A stretch of 64,000 bases of DNA from Methylococcales bacterium (GTDB lineage: Bacteria; Pseudomonadota; Gammaproteobacteria; Methylococcales; Methylomonadaceae), in contig JAQTPT010000006.1 of NCBI GenBank assembly GCA_028712795.1, forward strand, positions 1 to 64,000. The letters are read 5' to 3'. The position numbers and the translations under genes are program-made. The notes under the pieces were generated by a model. The model ran no database searches. It had not been told where the DNA came from and was given only the letters and a program-made list of their open reading frames with translations. This document shows positions 8,511 to 17,178 of this stretch, one piece after another. Position 1 is the stretch's first letter, and each line of letters opens with the position of its first letter.

Positions 8511-8963
8511 GATTCACCTCTATTATTGTTGAATTAATCGATTGGCAATCCGCTTTTAACGGCCCAAAAGAATAACTGCCGCAATTTGTAACCCGGGAAA
8601 AACAACATGACTTATTAATCTCCTCTGGCTTCAAAAATGATGTTGCATCAAACTCACAAGATTTAGTACGCCAAAAAGCAGTAGCGTAAAGGCCTATGAG
8701 ATCATCATTAAAGGGGCTACCGGCAGCATTAGAAAGTAATTATGAATGGAAAAAGCCGGCCAGTCCGCGCTCTAACATGAAAGATTATATGTCCGAAAAA
8801 AAAAAAAAATACAATACGTATAACTACCTATACCCGCCAACTCTAAAAGCTGGCCGTTTTAGTATGTGACAATACCTGTTTATTTTTTTACTGCTTGAAT
8901 TATTTTGTTTGTCTACGAGATTGGTCCGTGCCGTCAAATAATGCCATCCTTGGCTCTTGCTGA
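8511..8963. other. Intergenic gap with an A14 run
   Basis: 453 bases between DUF2934 and DUF1614. It holds the motif site at 8817-8834 and a run of 14 A residues (8796-8809) just before it. A 57-codon plus-strand ORF (8696-8869) crosses both, but its composition is unconvincing. Nothing else is recognised. Confidence 0.5.
8817..8834. promoter_or_regulatory. CGTATA-N6-TATAC motif, site 1
   Basis: cgtataactacctatacc. The core CGTATAAxTACCTATAC is shared with 10765-10782 and, in reverse orientation, 55095-55112. It is an imperfect palindrome the size of a dimeric regulator's operator. The regulator is unknown. Confidence 0.45.
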
Positions 8964-9620
8964 TCAGGCCAATAAAGCGGCAATAATCCCGGTCATGAAA
9001 ATACCATCAAAAGTACCGGCCCCTCCAATTGCTGCAACAGGCGTGTCGAGAGAAGCTATCTCATTAAGCCGTAGAATGTCGGCACCTATCAACACGCCAA
9101 ATACGCCGCTGATATAGGCAAGAGGCGCGGCGTGTTCAGGATCAAGAGCCAGCGCCAACAAAGCCGATGCCAATGGAGCCACAAAAATGGGCATGCCGAC
9201 ACCTAAACCCGGTATTAACCGGCTGAATTTATAACTCAATGCGGTGATGGCTAATGTGCTAACTATAATCTTGAAGGGATCAAGCTCCTGCAGGAAGATG
9301 AAATAAAGACATAACCCCACCGGAATCAAACAACCACCGACATTGACTGCAATAACAACCCTTCCCTTCCTTTCCGGCTGGAATATTTCCCAGATCATTT
9401 TCCGGCCTGGCGACATAACAAGATGACCGCTTTTTTTGATCTTTAAGCTATAAACGGGCAGATTAATAGTGCTTCCCACTAGTGTCCCAAGCAATAAAAT
9501 TGAAGCGGCTTCAGGTGTTAATCCAAGTTTGACGAAGGCAATCTCAAAAAAATGAACCTGTAACATTGCCGCAAAAAACAACGCGATTAGAAAAAATAGT
9601 AGCAATGAATTTACCGGCAT
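8964..9620 (-). CDS. DUF1614 family membrane protein
   Basis: A 218-residue polytopic membrane protein with about seven hydrophobic segments. The middle region (EAASILLLGTLVGSTINLPVY, then GRVVIAVNVGGCLIPVGLC) and the C-terminal PVAAIGGAGTFDGIFMTGI, with a conserved Gly-rich GGAGTFDGIF loop, mark the DUF1614 family. Function is unknown. ATG at 9620 has a GGAAG ribosome site; an upstream TTG is less likely. DUF3175 lies upstream on the same strand with an 84-base gap, so co-transcription is possible. Confidence 0.85.
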   Translation of the reverse strand: MPVNSLLLFFLIALFFAAMLQVHFFEIAFVKLGLTPEAASILLLGTLVGSTINLPVYSLKIKKSGHLVMSPGRKMIWEIFQPERKGRVVIAVNVGGCLIPVGLCLYFIFLQELDPFKIIVSTLAITALSYKFSRLIPGLGVGMPIFVAPLASALLALALDPEHAAPLAYISGVFGVLIGADILRLNEIASLDTPVAAIGGAGTFDGIFMTGIIAALLA

Positions 9621-9704
9621 GGTTGCTTCCAAATGGGTGGTTAAGGGTAAGTTGTTTATGCTACGAAAAACCCGGCTCGAACGGCTTCCCTCGCCATAAC
9701 CGCC

Positions 9705-10004
9705 TCATCGGCTTTTTCCATACAAGTCCCGCAAAGCCTGCTTTGCCTCCTCTAAAATACGAAGCTGATCATGATCGAGGTTTTTTCCTGCACGGTTGAT
9801 ATAAAAAACCAGCATGGACATTGCCGAACGGAACGGTTCGGCTTTTCGGCGCGTACTGGCTTCGGCAGAATCTTTAAGCGACTGCGCTATCGCCTTGGGA
9901 TCTTTCCAGGTGAAAACACCTTTTTCAAGGCTTAGGGCGTTACTCTCGCGAGTGACCCTGGCAGACCATTTGCCGTTCGATGCGGATCCGGACTTGTCTG
10001 TCAT
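9705..10004 (-). CDS. DUF3175 family protein
   Basis: A 99-residue soluble protein. KWSARVTRESNALSLEKGVF, the SAEASTRRKAEPFRSAMSML core and FYINRAGKNL near residue 70 are typical of DUF3175, a small family of unknown function found in many proteobacteria. It is rich in basic and helix-forming residues. ATG at 10004 is preceded by a GAG-type site. Residues 2-62 or so are duplicated in the pseudogene at 2592-2775. Confidence 0.85.
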   Translation of the reverse strand: MTDKSGSASNGKWSARVTRESNALSLEKGVFTWKDPKAIAQSLKDSAEASTRRKAEPFRSAMSMLVFYINRAGKNLDHDQLRILEEAKQALRDLYGKSR

Positions 10005-10089
10005 CGTTCGCTCTCAGCGCAGTAGCCAAGGATTAGGCGGTTTCCGGCAAAGAATATACCCAACTTGCTAGTCTTTTTGCCCATTGTCT

Positions 10090-10140
10090 GCGTTGTAAAA
10101 AGGATTACATAGCCAGCTATGCGCACCTTTTTACGCCTTG
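10090..10140 (-). repeat. REP-like 51-bp hairpin, copy B
   Basis: Inverted relative to copy A at 8213-8263. It shares the ends (caaggcg ... aacgc) and the centre gcgcatagctggctatg. The flanking stem here is gtaaaaagg / cctttttac, perfectly paired. It lies between the DUF3175 and CBS-domain genes. Confidence 0.8.
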
Positions 10141-10193
10141 AAAATGAACAAAAATCCTGCACAATTTGGGTTTATTCATTCTTGGAAATCGCC

Positions 10194-10640
10194 TTACCGG
10201 TATCTCTTTTCAACATTCTGCTGTTTGCCAATCAGTGCCGCGATGTCTTTCAACTGTTCGGCAATCAGATCAATGAGATCATCCAGGGTGACAATTCCAA
10301 CCAGTGCCCCGTTGTCATCAACAACAGGAAGGCGGCGGATGCCTTTTTGGCGCATGATCTTTATCGTTTCATTAACGTCATCGTTTTCTTTCCCCAGGAT
10401 GATATCCCGGTACATAACGTCTCCAAGGGTAACTGAATTGATGTCCACCTCTTTGGCAATCACTTCAATCACAAGGTCTCTGTCTGTTACAATGCCTGCT
10501 GGATACCTGAGGCCGTTTTGCTCTTCGACGACAACAATACTGCCCACTTGATACTCCCGCATCAGCTTGGCCGCTTCCACAAGGGTATCGTATTTTTGCG
10601 CAATCAACACTTCACGATTGCAAATGGTTTTAAGCGTCAT
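10194..10640 (-). CDS. Tandem CBS-domain protein
   Basis: A 148-residue protein made of two CBS domains (about residues 8-65 and 75-135), a fold that binds adenine nucleotides and acts as an energy or ionic sensor. Each repeat shows the expected ending: GIVTDRDLVIEVIAK in the first, GIVTLDDLIDLIAEQL in the second. No enzymatic or transport domain is attached, so it probably acts as a regulator or stress protein. ATG at 10640 is preceded by an AAGGAAG-like site. It is divergent from the CorB-type transporter gene; the motif at 10765-10782 lies between them. Confidence 0.9.
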   Translation of the reverse strand: MTLKTICNREVLIAQKYDTLVEAAKLMREYQVGSIVVVEEQNGLRYPAGIVTDRDLVIEVIAKEVDINSVTLGDVMYRDIILGKENDDVNETIKIMRQKGIRRLPVVDDNGALVGIVTLDDLIDLIAEQLKDIAALIGKQQNVEKRYR

Positions 10641-10764
10641 TTTACTTCCTTATTAATAAAATTCGGATGCCGGGAGCGTGACCGTCTCGCAATGCCGGAT
10701 GCACTGATAACGGATATGTCCCATTTGCAAAGAAGGTTATAAAATTTCAGGCAAATAAACAATC

Positions 10765-10782
10765 CGTATAAATACCTATACA
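10765..10782. promoter_or_regulatory. CGTATA-N6-TATAC motif, site 2
   Basis: cgtataaatacctataca, in the divergent intergenic region about 125 bases from both the CBS-domain gene and the CorB/HlyC-type gene. It shares its core with sites 1 and 3. The position suits an operator for one or both genes. Confidence 0.5.
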
Positions 10783-10903
10783 GGCTAACTTAACTCCCAA
10801 AACGGAATAAACGTAAAAATCCCCTCTATTTCACATTCAGGCTTGACAAAAAATTCTCATCGTAGACACTAGAACTGTTTTTACAACTTAGAGTAAACTT
10901 TCT

Positions 10904-12172
10904 TTGAACGATATCCCCCTGAGTATCCTGTTCGGCATACTCGTCCTCATGCTTATTTTTTCCGCTTTTTTCGCTGGCTCAGAAACAGCATTAATGTCGC
11001 TAAACCGTTATCGTTTAAGGCATCTGGTTAAGCTAAAGCACCCAAGCGCGATAAAGGCGCAGAAACTATTGAAAAGACCGGATCACTTGCTCGGCTTGAT
11101 GTTGCTAGGCAATATTTTTATTAATAATTTCGCGGCTTCATTAGCAACCGTCATAGCTATCAAGCTCTATACCGATGAAGAATCCGTCATAGCTATTTCA
11201 ACGGGTTTACTGACTATTGTCATGCTGGTTTTCTCAGAGGTGACTCCCAAGACGCTTGCGGCAATTAAACCGGAATTGCTCGCCTTCCCAGCCGCCCAGA
11301 TATATACGCCTTTGCTAAAAATCTTTTATCCAGTCGTATGGTTTGTCAATTTGTTTGTCAATTTGCTATTGCGCATGGCCGGCGTTGACATTAATAAGAA
11401 CAGCCACTATTCACTGGACAAGGAAGAATTAAAAAGCATTATTACAGAAGCTGAAAGTATTATGCCTGAACGCTATCAAAAAATGCTGTTGGGCATTTTG
11501 GAGCTGGAATCGGCAACCGTTGAAGACATTATGACCCCGCGCAATGAAATTGTGGGTATTGACCTGGAAGCTTCCATTGAAGACATCATCACGCAAATCA
11601 AAACCAGTCCGCACACCCAAATGGCGGTGTACAAAAAAAGTATCGACCGGGTCGTAGGTTTTTTGCATTTAAGAAAAGTTCTGATACTGGTCAATCAGGA
11701 TAATTTTGACAAGCAATCGATCATCAATTTGCTGAGTAAACCTTCTTTTATTCCTGAAAATACGCCTGTGCATGCCCAAATGCTCAAATTTAAAACCGAA
11801 AAAATACGTATAGGTCTGGTTGTCGACGAATACGGTGATGTGCAAGGGTTGGTTACCCTGGACGATTTACTGCAAGAAATAGTCGGGGAACTCATTACGG
11901 ATGATGTGACTGCCAGAAAACAAAGCGACGGCAGCTATCTGGTTGATGCCAGTATTACCGTCAGAGAATTAAACCGCCTTATGCAATGGTCTTTGCCAAC
12001 GGAAGGACCAAAAACACTTAATGGACTTATTGTAGAATTCATGGAGACAATTCCCGATCAAGGAATTTGTATTAAGTTGCACGGTCACCCACTGGAAATA
12101 ATTAAACGGGATGAACATGCCGTTAAAATGATTAAGTTTTTACCTGAAAGAAAAAGGCATCAAAACAAGTGA
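10904..12172 (+). CDS. CorB/HlyC-CorC family transporter (CNNM + CBS + CorC_HlyC)
   Basis: A 422-residue inner-membrane protein of the CNNM/CorC family linked to Mg2+/Co2+ efflux. A CNNM (DUF21) domain with 3-4 membrane helices covers residues 5-180 (FFAGSETALMSLNRYRLRHL near 24-43). Two CBS domains follow (about 205-330; DIMTPRNEI and VVDEYGDVQGLVTLDDLLQ). A C-terminal CorC_HlyC domain ends it (about 345-415). This is closest to E. coli YfjD (CorB). I kept the TTG start at 10904 because the N-terminus then begins where family members begin and a GAG site precedes it. There is no downstream partner. Confidence 0.9.
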   Translation: MNDIPLSILFGILVLMLIFSAFFAGSETALMSLNRYRLRHLVKLKHPSAIKAQKLLKRPDHLLGLMLLGNIFINNFAASLATVIAIKLYTDEESVIAISTGLLTIVMLVFSEVTPKTLAAIKPELLAFPAAQIYTPLLKIFYPVVWFVNLFVNLLLRMAGVDINKNSHYSLDKEELKSIITEAESIMPERYQKMLLGILELESATVEDIMTPRNEIVGIDLEASIEDIITQIKTSPHTQMAVYKKSIDRVVGFLHLRKVLILVNQDNFDKQSIINLLSKPSFIPENTPVHAQMLKFKTEKIRIGLVVDEYGDVQGLVTLDDLLQEIVGELITDDVTARKQSDGSYLVDASITVRELNRLMQWSLPTEGPKTLNGLIVEFMETIPDQGICIKLHGHPLEIIKRDEHAVKMIKFLPERKRHQNK

Positions 12173-12627
12173 GCTTTATTAATTGACCCGCTTGCAAACG
12201 GATAGATTTAATTGCACTCTTCCCGTGTTATCCGGGGTAAGTAACCTGATATTTTCCAAACATCGCCCGTGAATGTAAAAATAAATCCAATAATTTCAAA
12301 CTTGAAATCCAGCGGCTATTTTGGCGTTTGCTTTAGGCTGTGAAAAGCTTGGCAAATAATTTCTTGTTAGTTTTAGAACCCGTGTAAAATGTAATATTAT
12401 TAAATTTCCTGTAACTATCGGGGAAAAATGTTTTTAAAAAATGATAGACATGTGCAATTACAGCTTTAGTTGAGCGGACATTCCCAAGCCAAATCATTAA
12501 CAATAAGATGTTAAATTAAAAAGACTAATATAACTTAACACATTGAAATAAAGTTGTTTTGCCCAAAAAACAATCCTCAGTCAAACACATACTTTTTCGC
12601 CTCAAGCGATAACCTTCCAATACCCAG
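12173..12627. other. Intergenic gap, AT-rich
   Basis: 455 AT-rich bases between the transporter and the GH17-GT2 gene. It presumably contains the promoter of the latter. I see no clear terminator, operator, RNA gene or small ORF. Confidence 0.5.
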
Positions 12628-15231
12628 ATGAAAAGAAAGATAGCTATTCTATTTGTAATCGCATTACTCGTTGTTATTAATTTCAGTATTTGGAGCTACA
12701 TCAACAACCCCTTGCAGTTAAAACCCTGGACCAAGACCACCATGGGAGTCACCTATGACCCCATGCGCAAGCAAGATACACAAACAAGCAATACCTACCC
12801 CAGTGAAGCAGACATGGATAGGGATTTAGCTCTGCTTGAAAATAAAGTCTACGCTGTGCGTACTTACAGCATGCTAAAAGGACAGCATAAAATTCCCGAG
12901 CTGGCTGCCAAACATAATCTTAATGTCACTTTAGGCGCATGGATAGATGGCAATCTGGAAAAAAATCGCCAGGAAATCGAGACCTTAATTGAAGCGGGTC
13001 GTCAGAATAATCCAAGAATTATCCGGCTCATGGTCGGTAACGAAGTGATATTGCGTAATGACATACCCAAATCCGCCTTGATTGATTATATCCGCGAAGT
13101 TAAAAAACGCAGTTGGCGGCCCGTCAGCACCTCTGAAACTTGGGATGTCTGGTTGAAAAACCCTGATCTGGTTGCCGAAGTCGATTTCATAGCCATGCAT
13201 CTTTTGCCTTATTGGGAAGGCATTGATGCCGATGATGCAGTCGATTATGCATTTGACCGTTATCATGAAGTGCAGCAGGCTTATCCTAATAAACCTATTA
13301 TCATTACTGAAGTTGGCTGGCCCTCCGATGGACAACCATTCAAACATGCTACACCCTCGCTATCCAACCAGGCAAAATTTTTGCGTGAGTTTCTTAATCG
13401 GGCCGACACTGAAAAAGTCACTTACTATATTGTTGAAGCTTTTGATCAACCCTGGAAGAAGTCCATAGAAGGCTCCGCAGGGGCTTATTGGGGTATTTTT
13501 AATGCCGATCGGCAACCAAAATTCCCGATGGATACAGACATCATTACAATGCCCGGATGGAAAAACTGGGCTACCGGGGCGGCTGTGCTCAGTATGGTGC
13601 TGATGGGGTTGTTTCTATTTACCCGCAGCACTTTAAAATTGCCCGGTATATTGTTTTTCGGCTTAATTGCCAACCTTGCAGCATCGGTCATTTTTTGGTC
13701 TGCATCCATTGGGGCTCATCAATACCAAACCAAAATGGGCGTTTTGTTTTGGGGCCTTATGCTGTTGATGCAAATTATGGCGGTGATTATCTTATTGATA
13801 GAAAGCCTGGAAATTGCGGAAGTGATCTGGCATCGCAAGAGCGCGAGGAGATTTCAACCGCTGACCCCGCCCACTGATTTTAAATACCCCAAAGTTTCAC
13901 TGCATTTGCCCATCCATAATGAGCCGCCTATGATGGTGCGCAAAACTTTGGAGGCTTTGGCGAATGTCGATTATCCCAATCTTGAAGTGCTGGTGATGGA
14001 CAATAACACCAAAGACCCTGCTGTTTGGGAACCGGTGCGTGACGATTGTGAAAGGCTTGGCCCTATGTTCCGCTTCTTCCATCTGGAGAACTGGCCCGGT
14101 TTTAAGGCAGGGGCAATTAACCACGCGCTTGAACAAACTGCCAGCGATGCCGAAATTATTGCTGTTATCGACAGCGATTATATTTTATCGCCCGACTGGC
14201 TCAACTGCATGGTGCCTTATTTTGATAATGAAAATGTCGGCTTTATACAGTCGCCACAAGATTACCGTGACCGCGATCAAAGCTTGTTTAAATCGTTTTG
14301 TTATTGGGAATATGCCGGCTTTTTTAATATTGGCATGGTGCAAAGGAATGAATACAACGCCATCATTCAACATGGCACGATGACCATGATTCGAAAATCC
14401 GCTTTATTGGAAGTGGGAAAATGGGCCGAATGGTGTATTTGCGAAGACAGTGAACTGGGCTTGCGCCTGTACGAAGCGGGTTATGACTCAGTTTATGTGA
14501 AGGATTCGTTTGGTCGCGGGTTGATGCCCGACACGATGTCCGGTTATATGACGCAACGTTTCCGCTGGGTTTATGGGGCCATGCAAATTATCAAAGGTCA
14601 TTGGCGCAGCTTTTTGCCGACAAAAAAATCACCGCTGACCGCCGCCCAACGTTATTATTTTATTGCCGGCTGGTTGCCCTGGTTTTCCGATGCCCTGGCT
14701 TTACTGTTTACTACCGCCAGCTTGGTTTTAACGGCAGTCATACTCAGTGATCCGAAACATAGCGAGCTTCCCGCCAATGTGTTTTTATTGCCGACTGTCG
14801 GGCTATTTACCTTTAAAATTCTTCGTGGATTATGGCTCTATCAGGCGCGTGTCCCGTGCTCTGTCTGGCAATCGTTGGGTGCGGCGTTAACAGGATTATC
14901 ACTTACCCATACGGTCGCCAGGGGGACAGTCCAGGGCTTGTTCACGTCGGGCAAACCGTTTATGCGCACCCCTAAATATGAAAAACAGGGGCCTTTGATT
15001 GCCGGGTTAATGACGATCAGGCAGGAATTGTTTTTGCTGATATTGCTGGGTTCGGGCATTGGGGCAATGTGTTCTCTAGATCATTTCGATAATTTAAGCG
15101 GCAGGTTATGGATAGCAATATTATCGGTGCAAATAGTCCCTTATGTTGCTGCTCTAATTACGCTGTTGATTAGCATTGCGCCGAATTATGGACGTAAATC
15201 CAAACGACTTGCTGAAGAGCTGGATGCGTAA
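12628..15231 (+). CDS. GH17-GT2 fusion, NdvB-like beta-1,3-glucan synthase
   Basis: An 867-residue membrane protein. After an N-terminal helix (about 5-24), a glycoside hydrolase 17 domain (about 40-305) carries the acid/base E139 in MVGNEVI and the nucleophile E228 in IITEVGWPS. Membrane helices lie near 310-395. A family 2 glycosyltransferase domain (about 420-660) shows LHLPIHNEP, the DSD motif (515-517), ED (606-607) and QRFRW (643-647). C-terminal helices follow. The GH17+GT2 layout is that of Pseudomonas NdvB, which makes cyclic beta-1,3-glucans in the periplasm. Here the role could be periplasmic glucan or exopolysaccharide; the product is inferred, not shown. ATG at 12628 has a weak ribosome site. 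It is monocistronic. Confidence 0.85.
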   Translation: MKRKIAILFVIALLVVINFSIWSYINNPLQLKPWTKTTMGVTYDPMRKQDTQTSNTYPSEADMDRDLALLENKVYAVRTYSMLKGQHKIPELAAKHNLNVTLGAWIDGNLEKNRQEIETLIEAGRQNNPRIIRLMVGNEVILRNDIPKSALIDYIREVKKRSWRPVSTSETWDVWLKNPDLVAEVDFIAMHLLPYWEGIDADDAVDYAFDRYHEVQQAYPNKPIIITEVGWPSDGQPFKHATPSLSNQAKFLREFLNRADTEKVTYYIVEAFDQPWKKSIEGSAGAYWGIFNADRQPKFPMDTDIITMPGWKNWATGAAVLSMVLMGLFLFTRSTLKLPGILFFGLIANLAASVIFWSASIGAHQYQTKMGVLFWGLMLLMQIMAVIILLIESLEIAEVIWHRKSARRFQPLTPPTDFKYPKVSLHLPIHNEPPMMVRKTLEALANVDYPNLEVLVMDNNTKDPAVWEPVRDDCERLGPMFRFFHLENWPGFKAGAINHALEQTASDAEIIAVIDSDYILSPDWLNCMVPYFDNENVGFIQSPQDYRDRDQSLFKSFCYWEYAGFFNIGMVQRNEYNAIIQHGTMTMIRKSALLEVGKWAEWCICEDSELGLRLYEAGYDSVYVKDSFGRGLMPDTMSGYMTQRFRWVYGAMQIIKGHWRSFLPTKKSPLTAAQRYYFIAGWLPWFSDALALLFTTASLVLTAVILSDPKHSELPANVFLLPTVGLFTFKILRGLWLYQARVPCSVWQSLGAALTGLSLTHTVARGTVQGLFTSGKPFMRTPKYEKQGPLIAGLMTIRQELFLLILLGSGIGAMCSLDHFDNLSGRLWIAILSVQIVPYVAALITLLISIAPNYGRKSKRLAEELDA

Positions 15232-15267
15232 CAGCAGACTCGTCAACTTTTACTTAAGGCAATAACA

Positions 15268-15399
15268 CCACGAAGACGCGAAGAAAACACTTAGGGGCTA
15301 TAGCTAACTTTTAGCGAAGACAAATCTTGCCATCTGTTTCGCATTAAGCAGAAAGCAGAAAAAACCAAGATAAAAACTTCGTGTTCTTCGTGTCTTCGT
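15268..15399. repeat. Inverted repeat pair, ACGAAGACRCGAAGAA type
   Basis: 15268-15290 and 15377-15399 are inverted copies of a 23-base word built on acgaagac and cgaagaa, with about two mismatches. They lie in the 236-base gap between the glucan synthase and fumarase genes. This resembles words I have seen scattered between genes in many bacterial genomes; no function is known to me. Confidence 0.6.
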
Positions 15400-15467
15400 A
15401 GCATGTAATCAATCGGCTTGCTTATTCCCATTATATCCAGCCTTGTCCACACCTACAGGAAAACGCT

Positions 15468-16994
15468 ATGACCCTCATCCGCCAAGACGACTTTATCCAA
15501 AGTATCGCTGACTCACTGCAATTTATTTCGTATTATCATCCACTGGACTTTATCCAGGCTTTAAATAGCGCCTATCAAAAAGAGCAAAGCCCTGCGGCCA
15601 AGGATGCTATGACGCAAATATTAATCAATTCACGGATGTGCGCCGAGGGACATCGGCCGATATGCCAGGACACGGGAATAGTCACTGTTTTCCTGAAAAT
15701 TGGCATGGATGTGCAATGGGCAGCTGATATCAGTGTTACCGATATGGTCAACGAAGGCGTTCGACGCGCCTACAGCCATCCCGACAATATTTTGCGGGCA
15801 TCGATACTGAAAGACCCTGCCGGAAAACGCATCAACACCCAGGACAATACGCCCGCTGTCGTGCACATGGAAGTCGTTCCCGGCAATACTGTTGAAGTTA
15901 ATATTGCAGCCAAGGGCGGCGGCTCCGAGGCCAAAGCAAAGTTTGTCATGCTCAACCCGTCGGACAGCATTGTTGACTGGGTTTTAAAAACCGTGCCCAC
16001 CATGGGGGCAGGCTGGTGTCCTCCGGGCATATTAGGCATAGGCATTGGCGGCACTGCGGAAAAAGCCATGATTCTTGCCAAACAAGCCTGCATGGAGTCT
16101 ATTGATATTCAGGAATTGATTGCCCGTGGCGCTACCAACACTCTGGAAGAATTACGCCTGGAACTTTATGACAAAGTGAACGCGTTGGGTATTGGCGCGC
16201 AGGGTTTAGGTGGGCTGACGACTGTGTTGGATATTAAAATCAGGGATTACCCAACTCATGCGGCCAACAAGCCGGTTGCCATGATCCCGAATTGCGCGGC
16301 AACCCGCCATGCGCATTTTGTTCTGGATGGTTCCGGCCCTGCGGAATTCAAACCGCCTCGTCTGGAAGAGTGGCCAAACATTATCTGGGAGGCCGGCGCT
16401 ACCGCGCGTAGAGTTAATCTGGACACAGTGACTCCCGAGGAAGTTGCTAGCTGGAAACTGGGCGAAACTCTGTTACTAAGCGGTACGCTGCTCACGGGGC
16501 GCGATGCGGCGCATAAACGCATGGTTGATTTGCTTGAGCGAGGCGAGTCATTGCCCGAAAGTGTCGACTTTGCCAACAAGTTTATCTATTATGTGGGCCC
16601 TGTCGATCCAGTGCGGGACGAAGTGGTCGGCCCTGCCGGGCCTACAACAGCTACACGGATGGACAAATTTACCGGAACCATGCTGGCGAAAACCGGCTTG
16701 CTGGGTATGATTGGAAAATCTGAACGCGGACAGGAAGCGATTGACGCCATCAAAAAACATCAAGCTGTTTATTTGATGGCGGTTGGCGGAGCTGCTTATT
16801 TGGTGTCAAAAGCGATCCGTAAATCACGTATAGTTGCGTTTGCGGATCTCGGCATGGAAGCTATTCATGAATTTGTTGTTGAGGACATGCCGGTTACGGT
16901 CGCTGTGGATACCCACGGCGAATCCATACATCAAATAGCGCCAAAAATCTGGCAGAAAAAAATTGGCAAGATCCCTGTAGTTGAGGCATCGTAA
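15468..16994 (+). CDS. fumA: Class I fumarate hydratase (4Fe-4S)
   Basis: A 508-residue iron-sulphur fumarase interconverting fumarate and malate in the TCA cycle. The N-terminal alpha domain (about 10-290) carries the cluster cysteines in RPICQDTGI (C66), GWCPPGILG and MIPNCAATRH. The C-terminal beta domain (about 300-495) contains VDPVRDEVVGPAGPTTATRM and the KHQAVYLMAVGGAAYL region. The length matches E. coli FumA/FumB-type single-chain enzymes, though the sequence pattern is also that of the wider FumD-like class. ATG at 15468 has an AGGAAA site. It is monocistronic and followed by a long perfect inverted repeat. Confidence 0.93.
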   Translation: MTLIRQDDFIQSIADSLQFISYYHPLDFIQALNSAYQKEQSPAAKDAMTQILINSRMCAEGHRPICQDTGIVTVFLKIGMDVQWAADISVTDMVNEGVRRAYSHPDNILRASILKDPAGKRINTQDNTPAVVHMEVVPGNTVEVNIAAKGGGSEAKAKFVMLNPSDSIVDWVLKTVPTMGAGWCPPGILGIGIGGTAEKAMILAKQACMESIDIQELIARGATNTLEELRLELYDKVNALGIGAQGLGGLTTVLDIKIRDYPTHAANKPVAMIPNCAATRHAHFVLDGSGPAEFKPPRLEEWPNIIWEAGATARRVNLDTVTPEEVASWKLGETLLLSGTLLTGRDAAHKRMVDLLERGESLPESVDFANKFIYYVGPVDPVRDEVVGPAGPTTATRMDKFTGTMLAKTGLLGMIGKSERGQEAIDAIKKHQAVYLMAVGGAAYLVSKAIRKSRIVAFADLGMEAIHEFVVEDMPVTVAVDTHGESIHQIAPKIWQKKIGKIPVVEAS

Positions 16995-17025
16995 CGGGTT
17001 GTAATGTAACTCGCAACAATAAGCC

Positions 17026-17073
17026 GCCACAGATTCACAGATTATTCTTCTTTATAATCTGTGAATCTGTGGC
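17026..17073. repeat. Perfect inverted repeat, 20-base arms, 8-base loop
   Basis: gccacagattcacagattat, loop tcttcttt, then the exact complement. It lies 31 bases after the fumarase stop. The stem would stop or stabilise the fumarase transcript end, but no T-run follows. A partial copy of the word (ccacagattcac) recurs near 56188, so it may belong to a dispersed repeat. Confidence 0.85.
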
Positions 17074-17113
17074 AACTGTAACATGTGGCATTTTTTGCAA
17101 GTTACCTAACATG

Positions 17114-17142
17114 CCTTGAAAAAAATTCATCCGTCCCCAAAT
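17114..17142 (+). promoter_or_regulatory. Sigma32 heat-shock promoter of htpG
   Basis: CCTTGAA (17114-17120), a 14-base spacer and CCCCAAAT (17135-17142) fit the RpoH consensus very well. It lies 37 bases before the htpG GTG. The spacing is identical to the groES candidate at 7039-7067. Confidence 0.8.
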
Positions 17143-17178
17143 CCTTGCCATTCACATTAACCATTTAGGAACAATACC

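Noticed and set aside
8696..8869. 57-codon ORF crossing the A14 run
   Set aside because: It contains the homopolymer and the shared operator-like motif, has poor composition and no good ribosome site.
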